Positions 45,343-55,845 are shown, counted from the stretch's first letter. The stretch is 64,000 nucleotides of DNA from an uncultured Planctomycetaceae bacterium (GCA_903858815.1 CAIOKE010000311.1:20807-84806), one strand, 5' to 3'. The notes: generated by a model from the sequence alone, not told the origin. Translations and numbers: made by a program.

Positions 45343-46818
45343 TCAAACGCCGACCGTCTGATCATCTCCCACGCTGCTCAAGGCCAAAATCAACCGCTCC
45401 GTCAGTTCGTCCTGACCCGCCTCACCACTGTCCCAACCCGCCGACAACAACGCCACAGGACGACTTCCCGACAGAACTTCCAGCAGATCCACAGCCGCAG
45501 CCGTCAACACAGGAGCCCCCTCAACCGGCAATCCACGCTCGACGGAGACCACACCCCCTTCACACAACCGCACCGTCGCCTGACAACCACCAGGCCCCGT
45601 CAGATTGAGTCCCACCACGGCCGTCTCTGCACCAGTGCCAGTCGCCCGGACTCGCAGCAGATCCAGCAGCCAGCAACTGACCGCCTGAACATCCGGCTTG
45701 CGCTTGCCCCAGCGGTCCTCGTTGCCGTAATCAATAAACCGATGAATGACAGTGCGATCAAGATCCGGGCAGACGATGTCCCCCGCAAATCGCTTCGTGT
45801 TGGTCATATCAAAGGTGTTGTCCGTGCTTTCGTATGCCGCGTACGTTTCCGCATTGTCCTGAAACAAACGCTCAAACATCTTCTGGTCTTCGCTGAGCAC
45901 CGCTTCATCAGCCTGTGGCTCAGGATCGCCCTCGTAAATCACACCAGTCGAATTGAAATACTCGCTGCACAAGTCAATCACCTGACGGGAAGTGATGGGG
46001 TTGTCCGGAGCCAAATGGTATGTCAGACCACGAGCTTCCGGAGTCTCAAACAGGCGACACATCACCGCCGATACCCAGTCGACCGGTATCAGATTCCGCG
46101 GCTCGCGGCCTGTGAAACGCACGCGAATCGGAGTCTTTCGGCGACCATCCTCACCCAGCGGCAGCGATGGAATCAGCATCGCCATCAGACGCAGGTACAC
46201 AAACAGCCCATGATAGGTGTTGGTGTAACCCGTGCGCGAATCCCCCACAATCACTGCCGGGCGGTAGACAGTCACGTGCTCAGCGAAATCCGCCTCGCGT
46301 ACCAGCTGCTCCGCCTCAAATTTGCTCTCTTCATAGTCGTTGCGGAAGGTCTGGCCGGCCACCAGACTACCCTCCAGAACACGCCCCGCCTGCATCCCCG
46401 CAACGTAGGCCGTCGACACATAATGGATGTCCCGAATGCCCAACTCTCGACACAGCTGCAGCATGTGACGAGTTCCATCGAGATTGGTGCGCCACGGCTC
46501 TCCAGAGCGGTCCTTCCCGAAGAATTCCAGAATTGCCGCACTGTGGATAATGCTGTGACAGTGCTTCCGTAACCATTCCCGGTCTTCGTCCGACAGGCCA
46601 AAGCCCGGCTGCGAGATATCCCCGGTCAGGACAACCGGGCGCGGGAATGTGCGCTGATGCTCTTTCTCCCAGTACTGCAACACCTGCTCGATTCTGTCCC
46701 GAGCATCGTTGCGGCGCGACCCACGCACCACCACCGCCAGCTGATGACCGTTTAATAACAGGTCTCTCAGCAAATAACGACCAACAAGTCCAGTAGCTCC
46801 GGTGATCAACGTATACAT
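45343..46818 (-). CDS. Extended SDR / thioester-reductase-like protein with SCP2-like C-terminal domain
   Basis: 491 residues from the ATG at 46818, preceded by GGGAG; the ORF-track extension is unsupported. The N-terminal Rossmann domain has TGATGLVGRYLL (about 7-18) and the catalytic YEESK, as in NAD(P)-dependent fatty-acyl or thioester reductases of the extended SDR group; VSTAYVAG and VYRPAVIVGDS are also typical. After about residue 370 the fold changes. The last 110 residues (CEGGVVSVERGLPVEGAPVL...VDLLEVLSGSRP) resemble a sterol-carrier/SCP2 lipid-binding domain. Reduction of a bound acyl or isoprenoid-type substrate is a reasonable inference. It is a single-gene unit. Confidence 0.8.
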   Translation of the reverse strand: MYTLITGATGLVGRYLLRDLLLNGHQLAVVVRGSRRNDARDRIEQVLQYWEKEHQRTFPRPVVLTGDISQPGFGLSDEDREWLRKHCHSIIHSAAILEFFGKDRSGEPWRTNLDGTRHMLQLCRELGIRDIHYVSTAYVAGMQAGRVLEGSLVAGQTFRNDYEESKFEAEQLVREADFAEHVTVYRPAVIVGDSRTGYTNTYHGLFVYLRLMAMLIPSLPLGEDGRRKTPIRVRFTGREPRNLIPVDWVSAVMCRLFETPEARGLTYHLAPDNPITSRQVIDLCSEYFNSTGVIYEGDPEPQADEAVLSEDQKMFERLFQDNAETYAAYESTDNTFDMTNTKRFAGDIVCPDLDRTVIHRFIDYGNEDRWGKRKPDVQAVSCWLLDLLRVRATGTGAETAVVGLNLTGPGGCQATVRLCEGGVVSVERGLPVEGAPVLTAAAVDLLEVLSGSRPVALLSAGWDSGEAGQDELTERLILALSSVGDDQTVGV

Positions 46819-47430
46819 AGCACTCCCAGTCCCATCCTGAATACCGGAGATCTGATGCGGTTCCGTCAGACCTGCCCCTGCCGGAAAAACACCTGCAGAT
46901 CCCAGCATCCGTCACGCCACGTTTCACTGCCCATGCTGTCATGAGCCCCCAGAATTGCGACACTATTCAACCTGGGACGCGATTTCGCAACGGTTTTCAA
47001 TCACCAATTCTTAATCCCGCCGGCAACGCCGAACTGGCGTTGACAGAAAGCCCCCAGCTTACAGAAACACCCCAGCACCCGCAAACACATCACCCGTCGA
47101 ATCCCGCTCAGCTCGGAAATTCCCAGGGGAAAGCGAGGCAAACTTAAGCAGGTCTTCAGATTTCAAGCCCACACGATGAATCTCCCCTCAACCAGCCGCT
47201 TTTGGCCGACATCGCCCGCATTTCTGGCCCGATCGTCAAGCTCCGCACCGGCCGTCCAGACTCCCCTCATGCCGCAGGAATCAACTTCCGCACGGTTTTC
47301 CCCGTCGAAAATCCCTGGCATCGCCCCCCATCCCGCGCATACTGTCCCCCGTCGGCCTCCACAGGCCTCCACAAACACCCCAAAAGACCGGCCGCACACC
47401 CCACGCGGCACTGCCTCGAAGGACCACCCG
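46819..47430. other. Divergent intergenic region, no gene seen
   Basis: 612 bp separate the minus-strand SDR gene from the plus-strand lyase. A TTGACA at 47040-47045 has no well-placed -10 partner. The ORF-track extension of the lyase to 47176 is low-complexity and not accepted. Confidence 0.4.
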
Positions 47431-48363
47431 ATGATCTCGTTCTCCGGTGTGATTCCGCCCATCGTGACCCCACTCGTCGCTCACGATCAGCTTGACCCGC
47501 ACGCCGTCGACCGCATCGTCCGCCACCTCATCGATGGAAATGTTGCCGGCATCTTCACGCTCGGTACCACCGGCGAAGGCCCCTCTCTGCAGTACCGCGT
47601 TCGCTACGAAATGGTCGAACGCACCTGCGAAGCCGCTCGCGGACAGGTTCCTGTCCTCGTAGGCGTCACCGATACATCTCTCGCCGAATCTCTCGCGCTG
47701 GCCGAACACGCCCGGTCCAGCGGCGCTGCAGCCATTGTTGCTGCAGCGCCTTTTTACTTCGACGCCTCGCAACAGGCACTCCAGGACTGGTTTACCCGGC
47801 TGGCCGACGAATCGCCACTGCCGCTGATGCTCTACAATATGCCCTCCTGTGTCGGCACCACTCTGTCCATTGATCTTGTCGCCGCCCTTGCCAATCATCC
47901 CAATGTGGCCGGTATCAAGGACAGCGGAGGTGATCTCAGGTACTTCCGACAGTTGTGCGTCGAATTCCGCAAACCCGGTCGATTCTCCGTCTTCATGGGG
48001 CCGGAAGAACTGCTCGCAGATGCCGTCAGCTTCGGGGCTGATGGCGGCGTCTGCGGAGGTGCCAACCTGCTGCCACTCGTCTACACCGATCTCTACACCG
48101 CCGCCGTCAACGGCGACTCCCTCGAAATCCCCAGACTCCACGGCATCATCCACGACCTGTTCGCCTCAGTCTATCGCGATGAAAATGGACGCATGAAACT
48201 GATCCCCGGCCTCAAACATGCCATGGCCCAGGCCGGACTCTGCTCAGCCGTCACCGCACCGCCGCTGCAGGCACTCAGCGTCGAACATGCCACTCGCATC
48301 GAAGTCGCCTTCGAACGACTGGCCGCTGCCGGAAAACTGCTGCAACAAACCACTGCCAACTAA
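47431..48363 (+). CDS. Dihydrodipicolinate synthase / N-acetylneuraminate lyase family protein
   Basis: 310 residues from the ATG at 47431, which has AAGGA 8 nt upstream; this removes 85 unlikely residues of the ORF-track frame. It is a TIM-barrel class I aldolase with GVIPPIVTPL at the start, the GTTGEG motif (about 46-51), a catalytic Tyr in LYNMPSCVG and the Schiff-base Lys in VAGIKDSGGD. Conserved GGANLLP follows. The family includes DapA (lysine pathway), NanA and several sugar-acid dehydratases. No lysine or sialic-acid genes lie nearby, so the substrate is left open; a sugar-acid role is as likely as lysine synthesis. It converges with imuB with a 5-bp gap. Confidence 0.9.
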   Translation: MISFSGVIPPIVTPLVAHDQLDPHAVDRIVRHLIDGNVAGIFTLGTTGEGPSLQYRVRYEMVERTCEAARGQVPVLVGVTDTSLAESLALAEHARSSGAAAIVAAAPFYFDASQQALQDWFTRLADESPLPLMLYNMPSCVGTTLSIDLVAALANHPNVAGIKDSGGDLRYFRQLCVEFRKPGRFSVFMGPEELLADAVSFGADGGVCGGANLLPLVYTDLYTAAVNGDSLEIPRLHGIIHDLFASVYRDENGRMKLIPGLKHAMAQAGLCSAVTAPPLQALSVEHATRIEVAFERLAAAGKLLQQTTAN

Positions 48364-48368
48364 TCCCC

Positions 48369-50489
48369 TCAGTCAAACACCCCGTGCAGGTACCAGCGTC
48401 CCGTCTGCAGATCACGATACAACCATAACCGGCTGCCCCCGCGAACCAGCACGACATAATAATCCCGCTGACACGGCCGGTCAGTCCACCAGCCGGTCTG
48501 CAACCGCTCCGCTGCAGACCAGCCCTCCACCTCCCACACCTGACCCTCCGCACGCACCTGCGGATACCGGCGTAACTGCTGCTCCGCAGCCACAAAAGAC
48601 TGCCCCGCCAACGGCTCCACACCCTCCAGTAACAGCCCAGCCGTCACGTCCACCGGCACCTCCAGCAGCCGCAACGGACGCGGCACAACACTCGTTGCAT
48701 CCGGATTTCCAGCACCCACACGCCCGGCAATCACACTCCCGGAAGACTGTTGTTCAGCCACACCATGCGCCCCCCGACGGACAGGCGATTTTGAGCCCTC
48801 AAGGGACTCTGTCAGACCCGCCAGACGCTCCAGCGCACGCTCCGCAGCCCCCGCACCTCCCGCCTGCATGGCATCCGGAACCGGCTCGCAACGCAGCGAA
48901 AACTCCGGTCGCACATCCGCCCGCTCACTCACCCGCAAGACCCGCTCACCACCCAGACGACCCGTCAAACGACTGACCAGCGCCGCCAGATGCTCAACCG
49001 GCTCCTCCGCCGTTAATGACTCCCCAAACAGACTGCGCTGCCGAGCCGGCGGAAGTTGCGCCGCCAATGCCCGCAATCGCACCAGGACCACCGGCTCCAC
49101 AGCCAGACGCAGATAACCCGCCGGTACCACCTCACCACCTGCAGCACCACTCACACCCCGCCGGTGCTCATCCGCCACCAGATACTCCAGTCGCAGGCCA
49201 CTCACCTCACTCAGCAACTCCGCATCCTGAGTCGGACGAACCAGTCCCGCTGCAAACTGCAGATACTCCCCACTCCCCAGCCGAAACTCACACTCCACAC
49301 CTCCACACATCTGACGCCGACGCACCAGCTCACCCGCCACCACCACCGACAGACGACTCAGAACCCACATCAGATCACGTAACCCCTGCGCCGGCTGCTC
49401 CTCACTCCAGTCCGCCACGATCGGATCCCGCTCCGGTAAATTCACCAGATACTCCGGCAACACTCCGCTCAACTGCTGCACCCGCTGCACCGCCTCCACA
49501 CTCAGACGAGACGGCAGATCCTGCACAGGAAGCCGCAACAGACGGCCCACATCGCCCACACCCAGATCCCGCAGCACCAATACGTCCGCCTGCGGCAGAC
49601 GCGCAGCCGTAATCGGCAACCGATCAATCCCCGGCCGATCACAACCCACCGGCAAACATCGCACACGCCAACTGCCACTCAACACACGCGAATGAACCCC
49701 GGACTCCAACCCACTGCCCCCGCCCGCCAATGCACGCCACTCAGACTCAGATGGATCCCAGTGAGCTATCGCCCACGCCGCACTCACTCGCCCACCCACA
49801 CCCACCACCGCCTCCAACCCCGCATCCGAAATCTCTCGTAATAACTCCTCCGCTAACTCAAGCTCGCCACCAAACAAATGCTCACAACCCGTAATATCCA
49901 GCAATAAACTGTCCGGCAAGGGCAACTCGTCCAAAGCCACTACGGGAGCAAACCGGCGAGCAACTTCGCCCAGCAACTCCAGCTCACGACGATCCTCCTC
50001 CGGATTCCACTCCACAAATTGCACCGATAACTGCGACGCACCCCCACTACCTGTTGCACTACCTGTTGCACTACCCTGGCGCCCAGCAGCGGCTGACCCG
50101 GCAGCACCCGGTTTCTCACGAGCCCCCCGGTTGACACCACGCACAGGACGCACCTGCGCTAAACTGCGAGCCTCAGCCAGAGGCAGACCCGGACGCACCC
50201 CACGCTCCCACGCACCCCGGTCAACCGCCACAACCGCAGGCCCCGTTCGAGCCGCCGGAAATAACTCCCGCACCAGCCGCCAATCCCCCAGTAAGACACC
50301 CGTCAAACCCGCCACATTCCCAGACACACCACCCCGGCCAACACCAACTGTACCCACACCCGCATCCGTCCACTCCGCCCGAGTTCTCAGAGCCAACGGT
50401 GCTGCAGCCTCGCCACGATTCCGCAGACGCCGCGCAGCAACCTGCACCGGCCAGTTCGGAAATCGCAGACACAGAATCCTCGCGACCAC
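48369..50489 (-). CDS. imuB: ImuB-like Y-family polymerase homologue
   Basis: ImuB is a catalytically dead Y-family polymerase relative that links ImuA and DnaE2 in mutagenic repair. The likely start is GTG 50489 (M-V-A-R-I-L-C-L-R-F-P-N-W-P), with GAGGG upstream; the open frame reaches GTG 50561. About 706 residues. Typical features are the CLRFPNWPVQ start, LLLDITGCEHLFGGE, the thumb and finger region, and a QRSLFGE motif (about 520) that resembles a beta-clamp-binding site. A G/S/A-rich linker of about 45 residues (GSAAAGRQGSATGSATG) sits near residue 130 and is encoded partly by a 12-bp tandem repeat at 50046-50074. No imuA or dnaE2 is nearby. Confidence 0.88.
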   Translation of the reverse strand: MVARILCLRFPNWPVQVAARRLRNRGEAAAPLALRTRAEWTDAGVGTVGVGRGGVSGNVAGLTGVLLGDWRLVRELFPAARTGPAVVAVDRGAWERGVRPGLPLAEARSLAQVRPVRGVNRGAREKPGAAGSAAAGRQGSATGSATGSGGASQLSVQFVEWNPEEDRRELELLGEVARRFAPVVALDELPLPDSLLLDITGCEHLFGGELELAEELLREISDAGLEAVVGVGGRVSAAWAIAHWDPSESEWRALAGGGSGLESGVHSRVLSGSWRVRCLPVGCDRPGIDRLPITAARLPQADVLVLRDLGVGDVGRLLRLPVQDLPSRLSVEAVQRVQQLSGVLPEYLVNLPERDPIVADWSEEQPAQGLRDLMWVLSRLSVVVAGELVRRRQMCGGVECEFRLGSGEYLQFAAGLVRPTQDAELLSEVSGLRLEYLVADEHRRGVSGAAGGEVVPAGYLRLAVEPVVLVRLRALAAQLPPARQRSLFGESLTAEEPVEHLAALVSRLTGRLGGERVLRVSERADVRPEFSLRCEPVPDAMQAGGAGAAERALERLAGLTESLEGSKSPVRRGAHGVAEQQSSGSVIAGRVGAGNPDATSVVPRPLRLLEVPVDVTAGLLLEGVEPLAGQSFVAAEQQLRRYPQVRAEGQVWEVEGWSAAERLQTGWWTDRPCQRDYYVVLVRGGSRLWLYRDLQTGRWYLHGVFD

Positions 50490-50718
50490 AACTAACACCC
50501 TCACAACCGCAAACTCACAACCATAAACAAACACGCGGCAAATCCGTCCTGACCCCAACACCTACGCTCGATCACTCAGGAACAGCCTCCACGTCCACCC
50601 ATATCCTAGAGCGTTGCCGGTTCCAATTCGATACCCACCCCAACTTCATTCCCCATTCTCCTGTGACACTCTAACATTCCTGCTGCCCGACACCACCACC
50701 CAACCGCCAGCGAGCATC

Positions 50719-53700
50719 ATGCTGAACATCCACATCCAGCCCACACTCCAACTGCTGCTGCAGGCCATCCTGATCCTCACGGCTCAGGATGCACCCACAA
50801 CAATCTCAGGCTCCGGTCCGCTCGAACCACCGGCCGCACTGCAGTCCTTTCAACTGCAACAGGGCTTCACCCTCCAACTCGTCGCAGCCGAACCACTCAC
50901 CACTGATCCCGTCGCTGCTGCCTTCGACGAAGATGGACGACTCTTCGTCGTCGAAATGAATGACTACCCCTACACCGACAAATCCACCGATCTCCCCAAT
51001 CAGGAACGCACGACCGATCTGCCCATCGGAAAAATCCGACTGCTGATCGACGACAATGATGACGGCCTGTTCGATCGCAGCAGCATCTTCGCCCGCGACC
51101 TGTCATGGCCCACAGGCATCGCCATCTGGCGGGACGGCATCTTCGTCGCCGCCACGCCCGACCTGTGGTGGCTGCAGGATGCTGACCACGATGGCGTCGC
51201 CGAAAAACGCGAACGCATCCTCACTGGCTTCCGCAAACTCAACGTACAGGCTGTCGCCAATAACCTGCTCTGGACTTTCGATCATCGCATCTGCGGCGCC
51301 GGTGGCACCAACGGAGGACTACTGGCCGGGGCCGCACTGCCCAACGGCAGCCCCACGCCCCTCAACATGTCCCGCCATGACTTCAGCTTCACACCCACGG
51401 GCCCCCCACACGACTTTCAACTGCTGTCAGGTGGAGCACGCTTTGGTAATACCATCGATGATTTCGGAATTCGCTTCATCTGCAATATCCGCAATCCGGT
51501 CCAGCACGTCGTACTGCCACTCGACGCACTCACTCGCAACCCCAACTTTACGCCCACCAGCCCACTGCACGACGTGGCCGCCAGCGGTGATCAGCTGCCC
51601 GTCTACCGCACCAGCCCGCCGGAACCATGGCGCATCATCAACGCCGCTCGACTGACAGGGCAGGGCGACCCACGCATGCCACGCAGCGAAAAAAATGCCA
51701 TCGGATTCCTCACATCGGCCTGCGGAGTCACTGTGTACCGCGGTGATGCATGGCCTGCCACATTCCGCTCACAGGTCCTGCTCTCAGACGTCGCCGCCAA
51801 TCTCGTACACAGACAACAGCTGACACCCGCCGGATCCACCTTCTCCTCACAACGCATCGATCAGAACTGCGAATTCATCACCTCCACCGACAACTGGTTT
51901 CGCCCCGTCAATTTCGTACATGCACCCGACGGCACCCTCTACCTGCTGGATATGTATCGCGAAACCATCGAACACCCATGGTCCATGCCCCCTGACCTCA
52001 AGGCACTGCTCGATCTGGAACGAGGCCGTGATCGCGGTCGCATCTACCGCATCACACCACCCAACTTCCGCCGTCGCCCCACACCCACGCTCTCACAAGC
52101 CACAACGAACGAACTTGTCACACTCCTCGAACACCCCAATGCATGGCACCGCGAATCCGCCGCACGACTGCTGTTTCAGCAGCAACACCCATCCACTGCC
52201 TCGCTGCTGCACAAACTCCTGCTCGATTCCCCCGCCCCACACGCCCGACTGCAGGCCCTCTGCAGCCTCAGTGCACTGGCTCGCACCGATTCCGCCACCC
52301 GCAACCTGCTCGACAACAGCGTCCCCAGACTGCTGCAGGACGCTGCCCCCGCAATCCGCCGACAAACGCTGCTGATCGCCACCGAACTCAACCTGCATGC
52401 TCTGCCCACAGCCATCACCGCCGGGGCCAGCGATGCCGCTCCCGAAGTTCGACTGCAGGCAGCGCTCAGCCTGCACACACTGCCACACCCGGAACAACTC
52501 ACACTCGTCACAAAACTGCTCAGCGAAAACTCACTCGACCCCTGGATCTGCACCGCAACCCTCACAGCCGCTCAGGACCATGAAATCCTGCAACTGCTGT
52601 TGGCCATCCGGAATCCTGCATTCCCCACGGAGGCCGCAAAGATGCCCCTGCTGCTGCAACTGGCCGGCATCGTGGGACTCCGCAATCAACCGGCCGAACT
52701 GCGGACCCTCGCACAGGCACTCAACCGCCTGCCCACAACCGCTCGAACCAACCCACAAACCGGCGAACTGCTCGTCGCACTCGATGATGGTCTCCGCCAC
52801 ACTCAGTCCAGCCTGATCGCCGCATGGCACGATCAACCTGACGCAATCGCATTCACCGAACAACAGGTCACCGCAGCTGCCCTGCACGCCACAGATCCGC
52901 AATTGCCGGCTGAACAACGAGTCGCAGCGATTCGACTGCTCGCACTCAGCCAGCAGCCCACACTGCTGACTCAACTCCTCGATCTCGCTGACCCGCTGCA
53001 GCCCGACCCCGTGCGACTTGCCGCCCTCAAACTGCTGCCCACCCGCCTCGATGCCGCCGCCGCCGAACGTCTGGCCAGCCATTGCCCACGTTCAACCACC
53101 AGCCTGCAACACGAAATCATCGAATGCCTCTGCAGCTCCACTGTCGGAACGACAACACTGCTCGAATCCATCGCCAGCGGACTCATTCCGCCCAGCCGTA
53201 TCACTCCCATTCGCAGATCGCTGCTGCTGAAAAATACTCGCCCGGAAATCCGTCAGCAGGCTGAAAAACTGCTGGCTCCGGATCGCACTACACCCCGCTC
53301 ACAAGTCCTCGCCGCATGGCAGGATACACTGACACTCACCGGCAACAGCCAGCAGGGACGCACCATCTTCCAGCAGGAATGCGGCACCTGCCATCGCATG
53401 GGAAACCTCGGCACCGATATCGGACCCAGCCTGCTCACTGTCAAACACCGCACGCCAGCAGAACTCCTCACACAGATCCTCGACCCCAATCGCGAAGTCG
53501 GTCCGGACTTCCTGCAGTTCGTCGCCGTCACTCACAATGGTCAGACCGTTGCCGGTATCCTCAGCACAGAAACACCCGATGCCATCACGCTCACCCGCAG
53601 CGGTAAACAGCAGACCACACTCAACCGAACCGACATCGCCGAACTCCAGGCCACCGGCATCAGCCTCATGCCCGAAGGCTTCGAACAGAAACTCTCCCGC

Positions 53701-53745
53701 CAGGACCTCGCTGACCTCATCCAGTTCATCCGCACCGGCCCCTGA
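50719..53745 (+). CDS. Secreted PVC-type heme-binding protein: propeller, HEAT-like repeats, cytochrome c
   Basis: 1008 residues from the ATG at 50719 (the ORF-track start at 50614 adds 35 unnatural residues). An N-terminal export segment (LLLQAILILTAQDA) is followed by a propeller of the putative membrane-bound dehydrogenase family (FTLQLVAAEPLTTDPVAAAFDEDG, IDDNDDGLFDRSSIF, LLDMYRETIEHP). A long stretch of HEAT-like helical repeats comes next, then a C-terminal cytochrome c with CGTCH in FQQECGTCHRMGNLGTDIGPS and the family tail ISLMPEGFEQKLSRQDLADL. It shares order and folds with the giant protein at 10700 but lacks the SGNH, PA14 and copper domains. It probably acts in a periplasmic redox step of glycan breakdown; inferred. 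Confidence 0.9.
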   Translation: MLNIHIQPTLQLLLQAILILTAQDAPTTISGSGPLEPPAALQSFQLQQGFTLQLVAAEPLTTDPVAAAFDEDGRLFVVEMNDYPYTDKSTDLPNQERTTDLPIGKIRLLIDDNDDGLFDRSSIFARDLSWPTGIAIWRDGIFVAATPDLWWLQDADHDGVAEKRERILTGFRKLNVQAVANNLLWTFDHRICGAGGTNGGLLAGAALPNGSPTPLNMSRHDFSFTPTGPPHDFQLLSGGARFGNTIDDFGIRFICNIRNPVQHVVLPLDALTRNPNFTPTSPLHDVAASGDQLPVYRTSPPEPWRIINAARLTGQGDPRMPRSEKNAIGFLTSACGVTVYRGDAWPATFRSQVLLSDVAANLVHRQQLTPAGSTFSSQRIDQNCEFITSTDNWFRPVNFVHAPDGTLYLLDMYRETIEHPWSMPPDLKALLDLERGRDRGRIYRITPPNFRRRPTPTLSQATTNELVTLLEHPNAWHRESAARLLFQQQHPSTASLLHKLLLDSPAPHARLQALCSLSALARTDSATRNLLDNSVPRLLQDAAPAIRRQTLLIATELNLHALPTAITAGASDAAPEVRLQAALSLHTLPHPEQLTLVTKLLSENSLDPWICTATLTAAQDHEILQLLLAIRNPAFPTEAAKMPLLLQLAGIVGLRNQPAELRTLAQALNRLPTTARTNPQTGELLVALDDGLRHTQSSLIAAWHDQPDAIAFTEQQVTAAALHATDPQLPAEQRVAAIRLLALSQQPTLLTQLLDLADPLQPDPVRLAALKLLPTRLDAAAAERLASHCPRSTTSLQHEIIECLCSSTVGTTTLLESIASGLIPPSRITPIRRSLLLKNTRPEIRQQAEKLLAPDRTTPRSQVLAAWQDTLTLTGNSQQGRTIFQQECGTCHRMGNLGTDIGPSLLTVKHRTPAELLTQILDPNREVGPDFLQFVAVTHNGQTVAGILSTETPDAITLTRSGKQQTTLNRTDIAELQATGISLMPEGFEQKLSRQDLADLIQFIRTGP

Positions 53746-54172
53746 TCCCCCCCAACCCACCCCACCGAAACACACCCCACCCGCAGCCTCGACTTCAGCC
53801 CGAGACCCAACCCCTGCACACCACCCGTAACCTGAGTTTCAGCACTTGTCACTGCCCACGAAACCCGGCGTTCCCCCGGAACGAGCGTTTGGTTCTGGTT
53901 CTACCCGCATTTGCGATTCAGCCCTGAACCGCCGATTTCCGGCAGCCCACGGCGCAGCCCTCGATGACGTTGCGTCCCCACCCTGCACTTTGGTCAACGG
54001 CCATAGTCAGCACAGCCCTCGTCAACGCCCACAGTCATGCACAGCCGAAATCCATGGCTTTCCTGTTCCGCAGCAGCGGAGCGGCATGACACACATTCCA
54101 CTTTTATGAGGAACGACAAGTTCTGCCCGAGACACCCACTCCCACTCGAAACACAACACAGCCAACAAAACC
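53746..54172. other. Convergent intergenic region, no gene seen
   Basis: 427 bp between the CxxCH gene and pckA. The first 80 bases are almost only C and A. Small inverted repeats occur (TTCCCCCGGAA near 53870) but no clear terminator for either side. Confidence 0.4.
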
Positions 54173-55759
54173 TCACGCCGGTCCCGCAGCCACCACACTC
54201 GCATCCACCTCCCCGGCATACTTCTCAAAATTCGTCCGGAAACGCTGGGCTAACCTGCGAGCCGCCAGCTCGTAAGCGTCCCGATCACGCCACGACAACG
54301 CCGGCTGAAGCATCTCACCAGGCACCCCCGTGCAGCTGGTCACCACATCCAGACCCATAATCGAATCACGCACAATTGCCGCGCCCCGCAATTCCCCGGT
54401 ATGAATTCCATCGATAATCGCGCGAGTAAACCGGAGCGGCATCCGACTGCCGGTCCCATACGATCCGCCCGACCAACCCGTATTCACCAGCCACACCGCC
54501 GCACCATGCCGACGTATCTTCTCGGCCAGCAGACGCGCATACACACTGGGATGCCACACCAGAAATGGACCACCAAAACACGGTGAGAATGTCGCCTCTG
54601 GCTCAGTCACACCCATTTCCGTACCAGCCACCTTCGCCGTGTAACCACTGATGAAATAATACATCGCCTGCTCTGCGGTCAGCCGCGAAACCGGTGGCAA
54701 CACACCAAACGCATCACACGTCAGAAAAATCACGTCCGACGGGTGGCCCGCCACACACGGGATCCGCGCATTCCGCATGTGCTCGATCGGATAGGCACCA
54801 CGAGTATTCTGGGTGATCGACGTGTCGTTGAAATCCACGTGGCGATGCGCTCTGTCATACACCACATTCTCCAGCACCGCGCCAAACCGCAATGCCTCGA
54901 AAATGTCCGGCTCTGACTCCCGAGTCAGATACACAGCCTTCGCATAACAACCCCCCTCAATATTGAAGATCCCATCATCCGACCAGCCATGCTCATCATC
55001 ACCAATCAGATACCGCTGCGGATCCGCTGACAATGTCGTCTTGCCCGTACCCGACAGACCAAACAGCACCGAACTCTGACCTGTCTTCCGGTCACACGTC
55101 GCCGAACAGTGCATCGACAGGATGCCACGGTCCGGCAACAGATAATTCATAAACGTAAAGACCGCCTTCTTCATCTCACCCGCATACTCCGTCCCCAGCA
55201 ACACCACCTCCCGACGCTCAATACTCAGATCCACACTCGTACGACTGGTCATCCCCGTCGTATAACGATTCGCCGGAAACGCACCCGCATTGAAGATCAC
55301 AAAATCCGGCTCACCAAATGTCTCCAGTTCCTGATCCGTCGGACGAATCAGCATGTTGTGCATAAACAAAGCATGATACGGACGCGCACAGATCACCCGC
55401 ACCTTCAGACGCTGCGACGCATCCCAGCCCGCATAGGCGTCCACACAGTAAACTCGCGATCGAGTATTCAGATAGTCAATCGCCCGCTCACGATTGATAC
55501 TGAACGTCGTCTCATCCAATGGAAAATTCACCGGCCCCCACCACACCTTCCCCTCAGACTCCGGATGACGAACCACCCGCTTGTCCTTCGGAGATCGCCC
55601 GGTCTTCTCCCCGGAATACGCTATCAAGCACCCCGTGTCCGAAATACTCGTCCCCGGCTCGTGACGAATCGCCTCCTCGTAAAGACCACTCGGAGACATA
55701 TTTCGGAAAACTTCCCGCACAGTGATCCCATGCCCCTGCAGCGAAAACTGACCATCCAT
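54173..55759 (-). CDS. pckA: Phosphoenolpyruvate carboxykinase (ATP)
   Basis: PckA converts oxaloacetate and ATP to phosphoenolpyruvate, CO2 and ADP, the first step of gluconeogenesis. The ATG at 55759 has GGGGAGG five bases upstream; the ORF-track extension to 55891 is rejected. 528 residues, normal for the family. Key motifs are EKTGRSPKDKRVV, the substrate-binding NRYTTGMTSRTSVDL, the kinase-type P-loop GLSGTGKTTLS (about 240), the metal-binding LIGDDEHGW, and VNTGWSGGSYGTGSRM near the C-terminus. It lies 86 bp downstream of the DUF1549 gene on the same strand; co-transcription is possible but not shown. Confidence 0.97.
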   Translation of the reverse strand: MDGQFSLQGHGITVREVFRNMSPSGLYEEAIRHEPGTSISDTGCLIAYSGEKTGRSPKDKRVVRHPESEGKVWWGPVNFPLDETTFSINRERAIDYLNTRSRVYCVDAYAGWDASQRLKVRVICARPYHALFMHNMLIRPTDQELETFGEPDFVIFNAGAFPANRYTTGMTSRTSVDLSIERREVVLLGTEYAGEMKKAVFTFMNYLLPDRGILSMHCSATCDRKTGQSSVLFGLSGTGKTTLSADPQRYLIGDDEHGWSDDGIFNIEGGCYAKAVYLTRESEPDIFEALRFGAVLENVVYDRAHRHVDFNDTSITQNTRGAYPIEHMRNARIPCVAGHPSDVIFLTCDAFGVLPPVSRLTAEQAMYYFISGYTAKVAGTEMGVTEPEATFSPCFGGPFLVWHPSVYARLLAEKIRRHGAAVWLVNTGWSGGSYGTGSRMPLRFTRAIIDGIHTGELRGAAIVRDSIMGLDVVTSCTGVPGEMLQPALSWRDRDAYELAARRLAQRFRTNFEKYAGEVDASVVAAGPA

Positions 55760-55845
55760 CACAACCTCCCCACTGGACAAAAAGTGCGCCCCAGCTGCAC
55801 ACCAAACGCTCAACTCTGAGCACGGATCACACAGACAACCGGTTT

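Noticed and set aside
47040-47045. TTGACA as promoter of the DapA-family gene
   Set aside because: No -10-like element at 16-18 nt spacing.
47281-48153. 290-residue minus-strand ORF
   Set aside because: Antisense to the DapA-family gene, which has clear catalytic residues and a ribosome binding site.
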